DNA from: Blautia sp. OF03-15BH
GTDB lineage: Bacteria; Bacillota; Clostridia; Lachnospirales; Lachnospiraceae
DNA: 64,000 nucleotides
Assembly: GCF_003463065.1 (NCBI RefSeq)
Contig: NZ_QSCM01000005.1
Location: forward strand, 198,527-262,526
Direction: 5' to 3'
Shown: positions 51,416 through 61,061 of the stretch, piece after piece
Layout of the letters: each line of letters starts with the position of its first letter
How positions within the stretch are numbered: the first letter of the stretch is position 1
Made by a program: the position numbers and the translations under genes
The notes under the pieces: model-generated
Seen by the model: only the letters and a program-made list of their open reading frames with translations
Told to the model about the DNA's origin: nothing
Database searches by the model: none

Positions 51416-53260
51416 ATGGAAGTGAAAAAACCAAACAAATCATTGTTGTTTTATGCATTTGTAGTGATGATCGTGCTGATCCTTCTCAATGCACTGGTGA
51501 TTCCGAGGATTTCAGAGAGAAGTGTCACAGAGACGACGTATGATGAGTTTCTGGCTCTTCTGGATGCCAAGTATGTCAAGCAGGTAGAGATCGACAACAG
51601 CTCTCAGGTCATTTATTATGAGGCAGCCAAGGACGGTGTGACCCGTGTCTGCAAGACCGGTCTTATGAATGATCCGGATCTGGTAGGCCGTCTTCAGGCG
51701 GCAGGGACGAAATTCGGAAATGTGATCCCGACGACCCAGTCTCCGCTGATCACGTTTCTGGTAGGCTGGATCCTTCCCATTGCAATCTTTGTTGTTCTGG
51801 GGCAGTGGCTTAGCAAACGGATGATGAAGAGCATGGGCGGACCGGGAGCGATGTCTTTCGGAAAGAGCAATGCCAAGATTTATGTCAAATCTTCCACAGG
51901 TATCAAATATTCGGATGTAGCAGGCGAGGATGAGGCAAAGGAGCTTCTGCAGGAGATCGTGGATTTTCTCCATAATCCCCAGAAATATCGCGAGATCGGT
52001 GCACAGATGCCAAAAGGAGCCCTGCTTGTAGGCCCTCCGGGAACAGGTAAGACCCTGCTGGCAAAAGCGGTAGCCGGTGAGGCGGAGGTTCCCTTCTTCT
52101 CCATTTCCGGTTCTGAGTTTGTGGAGATGTTTGTAGGTATGGGTGCTGCCAAGGTCCGCGACCTTTTCAAGCAGGCACAGGAAAAAGCTCCCTGTATCGT
52201 ATTCATTGATGAGATCGATACCATTGGTAAGAAACGTGACGGACAGATCGGCGGAAACGATGAACGGGAACAGACACTGAACCAGCTTCTGACAGAGATG
52301 GATGGTTTTGATGGTTCTCAGGGTGTTGTGATCCTGGCAGCCACCAACCGACCGGATTCTCTGGACCCGGCACTTCTTCGTCCGGGACGTTTCGACCGCC
52401 GGATCCCGGTAGAACTTCCGGACCTTAAGGGTCGTGAAGAGATCCTGAAGGTTCATGCGAAAAAGATCAAGGTTGCCGATAACGTAAATTTCTATGAGAT
52501 CGCCAAAGCAGCTTCCGGAGCTTCCGGAGCCGAGCTTGCAAACATTGTCAATGAGGCGGCTCTTCGTGCAGTCCGTGACGGCAGACGTTTTGCCACACAG
52601 GCAGACCTGGAAGAAAGTATCGAGGTAGTCATTGCCGGTTATCAGAAGAAAAACCGGGTACTTTCCGAGAAGGAAAAACTGATTGTTTCTTATCATGAGA
52701 TCGGCCATGCACTTGTGGCAGCCAAACAGACAGAATCCGCACCGGTTCACAAGATCACGATCATCCCCCGTACCTCCGGAGCACTGGGTTACACCATGCA
52801 GGTGGAAGACGGTGAGCATTTCCTGATGACCAAGGAAGAGCTGGAGAACAAGATCGCCACCTTTACCGGCGGCCGTGCAGCCGAGGAGCTGATCTTCCAC
52901 AGCATCACAACAGGAGCCTCCAATGATATCGAGCAGGCAACCAAGCTGGCCAGAGGTATGATCACCCGCTACGGTATGAGTGATGATTTTGATATGGTGG
53001 CCATGGAGCAGATGAGCAACCAGTATCTGGGAGGAGACAGTTCTCTGACCTGTTCCTTTGAAACCCAGACCCTGATTGATAAAAAGGTAGTAGATCTGGT
53101 TCGCAGAGAACATGAGAAGGCCTATAAGATCCTGGAAGATAACATCGGTAAGCTTCATGAGCTGGCGAAATATCTGTATGATCATGAAACCATCACCGGA
53201 GAAGAGTTTATGAAGATCCTCAACAGTGCTCCTGTAGAGCTTCCTGGAGAGGAACAGTAA
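51416..53260 (+). CDS. ftsH: ATP-dependent zinc metalloprotease FtsH
   Basis: A 614-residue membrane AAA+ protease that degrades damaged membrane proteins and regulators. Two membrane segments (about residues 10-28 and 112-135) flank a short external domain. Walker A GPPGTGKT is at residues 206-213, the arginine-finger segment is RPGRFDRRIP, and the zinc site HEIGH is at residues 427-431 (most FtsH have HEAGH). The second metal ligand Asp lies downstream. Length and order are normal. AGGAGG precedes the ATG. Confidence 0.96.
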   Translation: MEVKKPNKSLLFYAFVVMIVLILLNALVIPRISERSVTETTYDEFLALLDAKYVKQVEIDNSSQVIYYEAAKDGVTRVCKTGLMNDPDLVGRLQAAGTKFGNVIPTTQSPLITFLVGWILPIAIFVVLGQWLSKRMMKSMGGPGAMSFGKSNAKIYVKSSTGIKYSDVAGEDEAKELLQEIVDFLHNPQKYREIGAQMPKGALLVGPPGTGKTLLAKAVAGEAEVPFFSISGSEFVEMFVGMGAAKVRDLFKQAQEKAPCIVFIDEIDTIGKKRDGQIGGNDEREQTLNQLLTEMDGFDGSQGVVILAATNRPDSLDPALLRPGRFDRRIPVELPDLKGREEILKVHAKKIKVADNVNFYEIAKAASGASGAELANIVNEAALRAVRDGRRFATQADLEESIEVVIAGYQKKNRVLSEKEKLIVSYHEIGHALVAAKQTESAPVHKITIIPRTSGALGYTMQVEDGEHFLMTKEELENKIATFTGGRAAEELIFHSITTGASNDIEQATKLARGMITRYGMSDDFDMVAMEQMSNQYLGGDSSLTCSFETQTLIDKKVVDLVRREHEKAYKILEDNIGKLHELAKYLYDHETITGEEFMKILNSAPVELPGEEQ

Positions 53261-53275
53261 AAAGGAGCAGATGAG

Positions 53276-53737
53276 ATGCTGAAAGCAGCGGAGTTTTTTG
53301 TGGGCGGACAGCAGCTTGTCCGGCTGAATGAAAAAGTGATCGGAGAGGTTTCCAAAGATCACGGGATCAATGCCACAGAAATGGGGATCCTGCTGTTTCT
53401 CTCCGGAAATCCTTCCTTAGACACGGCAAAAGACATTGTGGAAAACCGGATGATGACAAAATCATCCGTTTCCCGGGCTGTGGATTCTCTGGTCCGTCAG
53501 GGCTACATCCGCACCCGGGAGGATGCTTTTGACCGGCGGATCACCCACCTGGTCCTGGAAGAAAAGGCCGATCCGGTGATCGAACTGGGGATGCAGGCGC
53601 AGGAAGAGGCTTTTTTCTTTCTCAGCCGCGGCATTTCTGAAAAAGAACTGGAAAATTTCTGCCGGATCCATACCCTGATCCAGGAAAACGCCAGGGAAGC
53701 CATGAAGTCTTGCGGAAATAAAAACGAAAGATCCTGA
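53276..53737 (+). CDS. MarR family transcriptional regulator
   Basis: A 153-residue winged-helix regulator. DIVENRMMTKSSVSRAVDSL and QGYIRTREDAFDRR (wing) identify MarR. It lies 15 bases after ftsH, so it is probably co-transcribed, and may link a stress or phenolic signal to ftsH expression. A strong terminator follows. Confidence 0.92.
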   Translation: MLKAAEFFVGGQQLVRLNEKVIGEVSKDHGINATEMGILLFLSGNPSLDTAKDIVENRMMTKSSVSRAVDSLVRQGYIRTREDAFDRRITHLVLEEKADPVIELGMQAQEEAFFFLSRGISEKELENFCRIHTLIQENAREAMKSCGNKNERS

Positions 53738-53760
53738 AAGATCGATACAGACAGAAAAAG

Positions 53761-53796
53761 ACAGCCGGATGGAAACGAAAGTTTCCGTCCGGCTGT
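53761..53796. terminator. Shared terminator between marR and glgP
   Basis: A 16-bp stem starting ACAGCCGGATGGAAAC has a GAAA loop. A short T-run follows on the plus strand and CTTTTTC on the minus strand, so it serves both converging genes. Confidence 0.85.
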
Positions 53797-53822
53797 TTCT
53801 CACTCCTACAGAAGAATAAGAT

Positions 53823-56081
53823 TTATTTCAGATGCCAGATATCACGGTTGTACTCTTCGATGGTACGGTCGGAAGAGAAGAAACCGGCTTTGGCGATGTT
53901 TACCAGCATTTTCTTTGCCCAGGCAGTGCGGTCTTCATAATCCTTGAAGGCCTGGTCTTTTGTCTTTACATAAGATTTGAAATCCAGGAAGGTCATGAAC
54001 CAGTCTTTATTCAGAAGCTCGTTGTAAAGACGGGTCAGATGCTCTTCAGAGCCGACAGCCAGCATTTCTTCGCCTACCAGGAAATCTACGGCAGCTTTCA
54101 GTTCCGGATCTGCCTCGTAAAAATCTTTGGAAACGTAGTCGGCTTTCTCATAATGCTCGATAACTTCCTCGCTGGACTCACCGAAAATATAAATGTTGTC
54201 TTCGCCTACCAGATCGTGGATCTCCACGTTTGCTCCGTCCATGGTTCCCAGGGTAACGGCTCCGTTCAGCATGAATTTCATGTTTCCGGTTCCGCTGGCT
54301 TCTTTGGATGCCAGAGAGATCTGCTCAGAAATATCGCAGGCCGGGATCAGTTTTTCTGCTTTGGACACGTTGTAGTTTTCTACCATGACAACATGGAGGA
54401 ATTTGCTGGCAACGGGATCCTTGTCGATGATATCCTGCAGGCAGAGGATAGCATGGATGATATCCTTTGCGATGATGTAAGCGGGAGCTGCCTTTGCACC
54501 GAAAATAGCGGTGATGGGGCGTTTCGGAAGCTTGCCAGCCTTGATCTCCAGATATTTGTGGATCAGGTAGAGTACGTTCAGCTGCTGGCGTTTGTACTCA
54601 TGCAGACGTTTGATCTGGATATCGTAGATGGAGTTATCATCGATCTCAATGCCTTCGGTGGCCAGAATATAATCCTTCAATACGGTTTTATTGAACTGTT
54701 TAATCTTCAGAAGTTCACTCAGAACCTTCTTGTCATCCTTGAATTTCAGCAGTTTTTCAAGCTCTGTGGCATCGGTCTTGTAGCCCTCGCCGATGAGGCT
54801 GGTGATAAATTTGGTCAGCTCATGGTCGCAGTGCAGAAGCCAGCGGCGGAAGGTGATGCCGTTTGTCTTGTTGTTGAATTTCTCCGGATAGATCTTGTAG
54901 AAGTTGTTCAGCTCATTGTTTTCCAGAATTTCTGTATGAAGGCGGGCAACGCCGTTGATGCTGAAACCGTAATGGATATCGATATGAGCCATGTGTACCA
55001 GGTCATTTTTGTCAATGATGGCAACGGATTCATCCGCATAATTCCGGCGAGCCATATCATCCAGTGCATAAATGATAGGGGTAAGCTGGGGAACCACCTT
55101 TTCCAGATATTTCATGGGCCATTTCTCCAGAGCCTCAGCTAGGATGGTGTGGTTGGTATAGGCACAGGTGCGGCTTACGATGTCCATTGCCTCATGGAAA
55201 GTGATGCCCTTGAGCATCAGAAGACGGATCAGTTCCGGGATTACCATGGTCGGATGGGTATCGTTGATCTGGATTACGGCATAATCCGGAAGGTCGTGCA
55301 GGTTGCTTCCACGGGCAATACACTCATCCAGGATCAGACGGGCACCGTTGCTGACCATAAAATACTGCTGATAAATACGGAGCAGACGGCCATCCTCATC
55401 GCTGTCATCCGGATAGAGGAAGAGGGTCAGGTTTTTGGCAATATCCTCTTTGTTGAAGGAGATGCCGTCACGGACGATGGATTCGTCTACGGATTCCACA
55501 TCGAAAAGGTGAAGCTTATTGACCCGGTTGTTGTAGCCGATCACATCAATGTCGTAAAGACGGGAGGTAACGGTGGTGTTGCCGAAAGCGATCCGGTAAG
55601 TGGTATCGGTCTTATGAAGCCAGCTTTCCTTCTGGATCCAGGGATTCGGTGTTTCATACTGGAGATGGTCTTTAAACTCCTGCTTGAAAAGACCAAGATG
55701 ATAATTCAGGCCTACGCCGTCTCCGGGAAGTCCCAGAGTAGCGATGGAATCCAGGAAGCAGGCTGCCAGACGGCCAAGACCGCCGTTTCCGAGAGAGGGT
55801 TCCGGTTCTGCTTCTTCAATTTCAGCCAGGCTTTTTCCATTGCCCTTCAGAAGAAGATCCACTTCATCATAGATGCCAAGGTTGATCAGGTTGTTAGAAA
55901 GAAGTTTACCGATCAGAAATTCGGCAGAAATATAATAAAGTTTCTTTTTGTCGTTATGGGGAGTATCCTTTTCTTTGATGGCTTCTTTTGTATAGCCTAA
56001 AAGTGCCAGGTAAAGCTCCTGATTGGAACATTCGGAAATCGGTTTTTTACAGGCTGTTTCGATAAATTTTTTCAACTGCAT
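53823..56081 (-). CDS. glgP: Glycogen/starch phosphorylase
   Basis: A 752-residue pyridoxal-phosphate enzyme releasing glucose-1-phosphate from alpha-1,4-glucans. The PLP-binding lysine is K602 in SGTGNMKFMLNGA. Other family motifs are EPSLGNGGLGRLAACF and NKTNGITFRRWL. It is shorter than the ~800-840 residues of E. coli-type enzymes, consistent with a compact Clostridial clade. AGGAGG precedes the start. It is monocistronic and divergent from the AraC regulator. Confidence 0.95.
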   Translation of the reverse strand: MQLKKFIETACKKPISECSNQELYLALLGYTKEAIKEKDTPHNDKKKLYYISAEFLIGKLLSNNLINLGIYDEVDLLLKGNGKSLAEIEEAEPEPSLGNGGLGRLAACFLDSIATLGLPGDGVGLNYHLGLFKQEFKDHLQYETPNPWIQKESWLHKTDTTYRIAFGNTTVTSRLYDIDVIGYNNRVNKLHLFDVESVDESIVRDGISFNKEDIAKNLTLFLYPDDSDEDGRLLRIYQQYFMVSNGARLILDECIARGSNLHDLPDYAVIQINDTHPTMVIPELIRLLMLKGITFHEAMDIVSRTCAYTNHTILAEALEKWPMKYLEKVVPQLTPIIYALDDMARRNYADESVAIIDKNDLVHMAHIDIHYGFSINGVARLHTEILENNELNNFYKIYPEKFNNKTNGITFRRWLLHCDHELTKFITSLIGEGYKTDATELEKLLKFKDDKKVLSELLKIKQFNKTVLKDYILATEGIEIDDNSIYDIQIKRLHEYKRQQLNVLYLIHKYLEIKAGKLPKRPITAIFGAKAAPAYIIAKDIIHAILCLQDIIDKDPVASKFLHVVMVENYNVSKAEKLIPACDISEQISLASKEASGTGNMKFMLNGAVTLGTMDGANVEIHDLVGEDNIYIFGESSEEVIEHYEKADYVSKDFYEADPELKAAVDFLVGEEMLAVGSEEHLTRLYNELLNKDWFMTFLDFKSYVKTKDQAFKDYEDRTAWAKKMLVNIAKAGFFSSDRTIEEYNRDIWHLK

Positions 56082-56188
56082 AATGATTCCTCCTAGTTTT
56101 GCAGATTCCGGCAGAACAAAAAATGCTGTGTAGTTCTTGTCCGGATGGACTGTTGAAATTTATTATAGTAGATTTTCTTGGAAAAATC

Positions 56189-56218
56189 TTGTGATATCCT
56201 ATTCAAATATAGTACAAT
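56189..56218 (+). promoter_or_regulatory. Promoter of the AraC-type gene, facing the glgP promoter
   Basis: TTGTGA (56189-56194) and TACAAT (56213-56218) have an 18-base spacer. A perfect TATAAT on the minus strand (56162-56167) is a likely -10 for glgP. An imperfect inverted repeat AGATTTTC/GAAAAATCT lies between them. Confidence 0.5.
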
Positions 56219-56250
56219 CCTATCAAGTAAGTGAATGGAGGCGGTCGATT

Positions 56251-57135
56251 ATGCGAGATTCAGAATACAAAAATTTCAGAGAGGGAAAGAAGCATACAGA
56301 GGTAACATTTCCATATAATACCTATTTATGCTCGATTCCGTTGGATTTTTCCAGTGTTCCGGTGCACTGGCATGAGGAAATGGAGCTGATCGTTGTAAAA
56401 AAAGGGCGTGGAATCGTGACTCTGGACAGGGAAAGCCGGGTATTGGAGGCCGGGCAGGCGGTGATCGTCCTGCCCGGGCAGCTTCACAGCATCCGTCAGT
56501 GCCAGCAGGAACGGATGGAGTATGAAAATATCATTTTCCGACTGGAAATGCTTCTTCCGAAGGAAGGAGACATATGCGGTCCGGGATTCCTTGAGCCTTA
56601 CCGTGACGGAAAGCTTCTTTATCCGGCCTGGATCGATGGCTCTGCTCCGTACCATCAGGAGATGTCAGCCTGTATCCGGAAGATGGATGAGCTCTCTGAG
56701 CGGCGGCCGGAGGGGTATCCTCTGGCGGTAAAGGGGTGGCTGTTCCAGTTCTTTTTCCTGCTCTTTTCCGGGGCGGAGCCGACGGTCGCAGAGGAAGGAA
56801 GCGTAAAGGCTCTGGATAAGGTGAAGCAGATCCTGTCAAGGATCGAGAGTGATTACGGAAAGCCTTTAAGCATCGAAGAAATGGCGGGATTTTCCGGTTT
56901 CAGTCCCTCTCATTTTATGAAATTTTTCAAAAAGCATATGGGAGTCCCCTTTGTCTGCTATCTGAACGATTATCGTCTGACCATGGCGGCGCGGGCACTT
57001 GCGGAGACACAGGAAGATGTGCTGACGGTAGCTCTGGATGCCGGTTTCCCGAATGTATCTTATTTTAACCGCCTGTTTAAGAGGAAATTTCAGATGACAC
57101 CGCTGGAATACCGGAAACGGGGCAAGAAAAAGTAA
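56251..57135 (+). CDS. AraC family transcriptional regulator with cupin domain
   Basis: A 294-residue regulator. An N-terminal cupin (VHWHEEMELIVVKKGRGIVT) probably binds a sugar. The C-terminal double helix-turn-helix includes LSIEEMAGFSGFSPSHFMKF and ALDAGFPNVSYFNRLFKRKF. ATG 56251 is chosen because GGAGGCGG lies just upstream. It is divergent from glgP and could control it or the nearby gal genes; neither is proven. Confidence 0.92.
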   Translation: MRDSEYKNFREGKKHTEVTFPYNTYLCSIPLDFSSVPVHWHEEMELIVVKKGRGIVTLDRESRVLEAGQAVIVLPGQLHSIRQCQQERMEYENIIFRLEMLLPKEGDICGPGFLEPYRDGKLLYPAWIDGSAPYHQEMSACIRKMDELSERRPEGYPLAVKGWLFQFFFLLFSGAEPTVAEEGSVKALDKVKQILSRIESDYGKPLSIEEMAGFSGFSPSHFMKFFKKHMGVPFVCYLNDYRLTMAARALAETQEDVLTVALDAGFPNVSYFNRLFKRKFQMTPLEYRKRGKKK

Positions 57136-57205
57136 AAAATACTGGTAAGTAGGTTCAGAAGTTGGTACAATAAGGAAAGAATAAAAGGAAAGAAGGATAA
57201 CGATC

Positions 57206-58090
57206 ATGAAAAAGAAGAAAACGTGTCTTGCGGCACTGCTTTTTCTGTGCCTGCTCTTTGTAATGCCGGGCGGAAAAGCTCTGGCCGCGAAGCCGAAGAT
57301 CACTGCCGTAAGTCCGATTTATCAGACCAGCACGAAGGTAACGGTAAAAGCGACAGCCGGCTATACCATGAAGGTCAGTCTGGCAGGAAAAACCTATAAG
57401 GCAAGAACTTCTAAAAACGGTGTTTATACTTTTAAGATAAAGAAAGCAGCTGTTGGAAAAACGGCTGTGTTCCGTCTTTATAACAGCAAGAACAGGGCTG
57501 TTGCCAGAAAGACGGTTGTTGTAAAAGGAAAATATGCGTTCAAGGTGACCAAATACGATTCTCTCAGCGGGATCGTCAGCGGAACCGGAACTGCCGGCAA
57601 AAAAGTAAAAGTAACCATCGGCGGCAGGAGTTACACGACGAAAGTGACAGCCAGAGGAACTTGGAAGCTTAAGGTCGCACTGAAATCCTCAAAAACTGCA
57701 AAAATTTCCCAGCAGATCAGCGGAACCAGTTATACATGGCCCAAGAATGCGACACTGACCAGATCAAAGTTTAACAGCGCTTTCATTAAAAAAGGAAAAA
57801 CGTATTATTCCGAGGGTTATTATGATAAAAAAGCATCCTGGGCAGGCTTTAAGGTAAATGAGATCCTCGGAAACAAGATGTATTTCAGCTATACGATCAG
57901 TTACAACGGACAGGTGAAGTCAGGAAACGGCATCGGCGTTATCAAAGGAAGCAACAAGATGGTGTTCACTTATATGACCGGACAGGTTTACGGAACCTTT
58001 ACCTGGAAAAATTCCGGAACCATTCAGGTCGTAGGAACAGATAAGCTGATCACGCACAGCACGAGAAATGAGATCCTTACAGTAAGGTAA
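57206..58090 (+). CDS. Exported beta-rich protein of unknown function
   Basis: A 294-residue, very basic protein with a signal peptide (CLAALLFLCLLFVMPGGKALA). Residues about 30-185 contain two Ig-like segments of the type KVTVKATAGYTMKVSLAGKT and KKVKVTIGGRSYTTKVTARG, like Ig-like domains of surface proteins. The rest is also beta-rich. No wall anchor. AAAGGAAAGAAGGATAA precedes the ATG. It resembles the 30782-32398 product in composition only. Confidence 0.75.
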   Translation: MKKKKTCLAALLFLCLLFVMPGGKALAAKPKITAVSPIYQTSTKVTVKATAGYTMKVSLAGKTYKARTSKNGVYTFKIKKAAVGKTAVFRLYNSKNRAVARKTVVVKGKYAFKVTKYDSLSGIVSGTGTAGKKVKVTIGGRSYTTKVTARGTWKLKVALKSSKTAKISQQISGTSYTWPKNATLTRSKFNSAFIKKGKTYYSEGYYDKKASWAGFKVNEILGNKMYFSYTISYNGQVKSGNGIGVIKGSNKMVFTYMTGQVYGTFTWKNSGTIQVVGTDKLITHSTRNEILTVR

Positions 58091-58206
58091 GAAGGTATTT
58101 CAGGGAGCTTTAAGCAAACCTGTGAGTATATACCAGAACGGCAAAACAGTCTATGCGGAGCCACTCAAGCTAAAATTATTTTAATCATCAATGGAGGGAT
58201 AAAACA

Positions 58207-59376
58207 ATGAAACAGGAACTGATCCAGAAGTTCAATGAAATCTACGGAGAAGGCGGAGAACTGAAAACTTATTTTGCACCGGGCCGTGTAAACCTGATCG
58301 GTGAGCATACCGACTACAACGGCGGTCATGTATTTCCCTGTGCTCTGACCATCGGAACCTATGGCGTTTTCCGTAAAAGAAATGACCGTACCATGCGTTT
58401 TTATTCTGTAAACTTCCCCAAGGCAGGCGTTCTGACCGGCTCTCTGGACGAGCTGAAACCGAGAAAAGAGGCCGGATGGAGCAATTATCCGGTAGGTATG
58501 GTATGGACCTTTGGCGAAAAGGGACATCCCATCGATTGCGGTTTTGATATGCTGATCTACGGAACCATTCCCGATGCTTCCGGTCTGTCTTCTTCTTCTT
58601 CCGTACATATGCTGACGGCAGTTGCCCTGCGTGATATGTATGGTGTAGAAGGGGTTTCCAATATTGATATCGCTCTTTACGGTCAGTTTGCAGAGAATAA
58701 CTTCAATGGCGTGAACTGTGGTATTATGGATCAGTTTGCCATTTCCATGGGTAAAAAAGACAATGCCATTTATCTGGATACCAGCAATCTGGAATATGAG
58801 TACGCACCGATCAAACTGGACGGCATGAAGATCGTGATCGCCTGCAGCAATAAGAAACGCGGACTGGGAGATTCCAAGTACAATGAGCGCCGTGCAGAGT
58901 GCGAAGAGGCTCTGGCTGAGCTTCAGAAGGTCGTCGATATCAAGGCTCTCGGTGATCTGACTGAGGAAGAGTTTGAAAAATATAAGGATGCCATCGGAAG
59001 CGAGGTACGTATGCGTCGTGCCCGTCATGCCGTTTATGAGAATCAGCGTACCAAACGTGCCGTAGAGGTTCTGAAAGCCGGAGATGTGGCAGAGTTCGGA
59101 AGACTGATGAATGCTTCCCATGTGTCTCTCCGTGATGATTATGAGGTAACCGGAAAAGAGCTGGATACCCTGGTTGATACCGCCTGGAAACAGGACGGCG
59201 TCATCGGTTCCCGTATGACCGGAGCAGGCTTCGGCGGTTGCACCGTCAGCATCGTAAAAGAGGATGCTGTGAAGAGCTTCATCGAGAATGTAGGAAAGAT
59301 CTACGAGGAAAAGATCGGCTATAAGGCTGATTTCTATGTCGTAGAGATCGGTGACGGAGCAGGAATCTGGGAGTGA
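58207..59376 (+). CDS. galK: Galactokinase
   Basis: A 389-residue GHMP kinase that makes galactose-1-phosphate. The galactokinase signature GRVNLIGEHTDYNGG is near residue 25. The ATP-binding segment is ASGLSSSSSVHM and the C-terminal GAGFGGCTVS is the third GHMP motif. GGAGGGATAA precedes the ATG. It is the first gene of a two-gene Leloir operon with galT. Confidence 0.96.
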   Translation: MKQELIQKFNEIYGEGGELKTYFAPGRVNLIGEHTDYNGGHVFPCALTIGTYGVFRKRNDRTMRFYSVNFPKAGVLTGSLDELKPRKEAGWSNYPVGMVWTFGEKGHPIDCGFDMLIYGTIPDASGLSSSSSVHMLTAVALRDMYGVEGVSNIDIALYGQFAENNFNGVNCGIMDQFAISMGKKDNAIYLDTSNLEYEYAPIKLDGMKIVIACSNKKRGLGDSKYNERRAECEEALAELQKVVDIKALGDLTEEEFEKYKDAIGSEVRMRRARHAVYENQRTKRAVEVLKAGDVAEFGRLMNASHVSLRDDYEVTGKELDTLVDTAWKQDGVIGSRMTGAGFGGCTVSIVKEDAVKSFIENVGKIYEEKIGYKADFYVVEIGDGAGIWE

Positions 59377-59406
59377 TCAAAACGAGAAGAAGGGAAGCGC
59401 ATAGTC

Positions 59407-60921
59407 ATGGAAAAGACCGTTTTATATGAAAACATCGACCGGCTGGTCCAGTACGGACTGACAACAGGTCTTACCTCAAAGGAAGAAGAGATTTATACCA
59501 GAAACCAGCTTTTGGAAGTCTTTGGTGAAGAGGATTATCAGGAGAATGATAAAACAGGAAAAGCAGTGAAGACAGAAGAGCTGGAGGATATCCTGAAAAA
59601 TCTTCTGGATTATGCGGCAGAGGCAGGGCTTTTAAAAGAGAACAGCACTGTTTACCGGGATCTTTTTGATACCAGACTGATGAATTGTCTTCTGCCGAGA
59701 CCTTCTGAGGTTTCCCGAAATTTCCGGGAGCTTTATCGGAAATCTCCGGAGGAGGCCACAAACTACTATTATAAGTTTGCTCAGGATTCCGACTATATCC
59801 GCCGCTACCGGATCGCCCGCGATATCCGCTGGGCCGTTCCCAGTGTTTACGGAGACATTGATATTTCCATCAATCTTTCCAAACCGGAGAAGGATCCCAA
59901 GGCGATCGCAGCTGCCAAACGGATGAAGCAGAGCAGCTATCCCAAGTGTCAGCTCTGTAAGGAAAATATGGGTTATGCCGGCCGTGTGAACCATCCGGCC
60001 AGACAGAATCACCGGATCATTCCGTTAAAGATCAATCAGGCAGACTGGTTCTTCCAGTATTCTCCTTATGTATATTATAATGAGCACTGTATCGTTTTCT
60101 GCGGCGAGCATGTACCTATGAAGATCGAGAGAGCAACCTTTGTAAAGCTTTTTGATTTCATTAAGCTCTTCCCTCATTACTTCCTGGGCTCCAATGCAGA
60201 CCTTCCCATCGTGGGCGGTTCCATTCTGACGCATGACCATTACCAGGGCGGAAATAATACCTTTGCTATGGCAAAAGCACCTGTGGAGCAGACCTTTACG
60301 GTTCCCGGTTACGAGGATGTAGAGGCAGGTATTGTAAAATGGCCGCTGTCTGTGATCCGTATCCGCTGCAAGGATGAGACACGTCTGATTGATCTGGCCG
60401 AGCATATCCTGAACAAATGGAGAGGCTATACCGATGAAGAGGCTTTTGTTTTTGCCGAGACAGACGGAGAGCCGCATAACACGATCACTCCGATCGCAAG
60501 AAAAGTGGGCGATACCTTTGAACTGGATCTGGCTCTCAGAAACAACATCACAACGGAAGAGTATCCGCTGGGCGTTTACCATCCGCATCAGGACTGCCAT
60601 CATATCAAGAAGGAGAACATTGGTCTGATCGAGGTTATGGGTCTTGCCATCCTTCCGGCCCGTCTGAAAAAGGAGATGGAGCTTCTGAAGGATTATATCC
60701 TGAATCAGAAAGACATCCGCTCCAACGCTGACATTGAAAAACATGCAGACTGGGTGGAGACGTTCCTTCCGGAATATACCGATCTCAACGAGGACAACAT
60801 CGATGAGATCCTGAAAAAAGAGGTCGGAAAAGTCTTCGTCCGGGTTCTGGAGGATGCCGGTGTTTATAAATGTACACCGGAAGGAAGAGAAGCCTTCGGC
60901 AGATTCATTAAGACTCTGTAA
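59407..60921 (+). CDS. galT: UDP-glucose-hexose-1-phosphate uridylyltransferase, class II
   Basis: A 504-residue enzyme of the second GalT class, found in Firmicutes, which exchanges UMP between UDP-glucose and galactose-1-phosphate. CNVCxxx-type class I motifs are absent. Instead HPARQNHRIIPL and ILTHDHYQGG are seen, the class II pattern. It starts 30 bases after galK; the downstream terminator contains the next promoter. Confidence 0.95.
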   Translation: MEKTVLYENIDRLVQYGLTTGLTSKEEEIYTRNQLLEVFGEEDYQENDKTGKAVKTEELEDILKNLLDYAAEAGLLKENSTVYRDLFDTRLMNCLLPRPSEVSRNFRELYRKSPEEATNYYYKFAQDSDYIRRYRIARDIRWAVPSVYGDIDISINLSKPEKDPKAIAAAKRMKQSSYPKCQLCKENMGYAGRVNHPARQNHRIIPLKINQADWFFQYSPYVYYNEHCIVFCGEHVPMKIERATFVKLFDFIKLFPHYFLGSNADLPIVGGSILTHDHYQGGNNTFAMAKAPVEQTFTVPGYEDVEAGIVKWPLSVIRIRCKDETRLIDLAEHILNKWRGYTDEEAFVFAETDGEPHNTITPIARKVGDTFELDLALRNNITTEEYPLGVYHPHQDCHHIKKENIGLIEVMGLAILPARLKKEMELLKDYILNQKDIRSNADIEKHADWVETFLPEYTDLNEDNIDEILKKEVGKVFVRVLEDAGVYKCTPEGREAFGRFIKTL

Positions 60922-60980
60922 GGAAAAACGAAAGAATTTAGAAAGAATCGCAAACATTTCTTAATTATAAGGAAAAGGTC

Positions 60981-61010
60981 TTGAATTTTAAACAGCCCCG
61001 GTGCTATAAT
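60981..61010 (+). promoter_or_regulatory. Promoter of the PAP2 gene, embedded in the gal terminator
   Basis: TTGAAT (60981-60986) and a perfect TATAAT (61005-61010) have an 18-base spacer. The -10 lies inside the hairpin loop of the terminator at 60991-61061, so transcription would begin near 61017. Confidence 0.65.
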
Positions 61011-61061
61011 TCATGCGAAAACGAGAAAAAATTTCGCATGAGGAATCGGGGTTGTTTTTTT
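60991..61061 (+). terminator. Terminator of galK-galT with nested hairpins
   Basis: The outer arms AACAGCCCCG (60991-61000) and CGGGGTTGTT (61047-61056) have one G-U pair. The inner arms are CATGCGAAA (61012-61020) and TTTCGCATG (61032-61040). A run of seven T residues follows. RNA from gal forms both stems; RNA from the embedded promoter lacks the outer left arm and would escape termination. Confidence 0.7.

Noticed and set aside
51512..53362. 616-codon antisense frame opposite ftsH
   Set aside because: Same reasoning: the FtsH frame has all family motifs and the antisense product resembles nothing.
53832..55142. 436-codon plus-strand frame opposite glgP
   Set aside because: Shadow of the phosphorylase gene without start signals.
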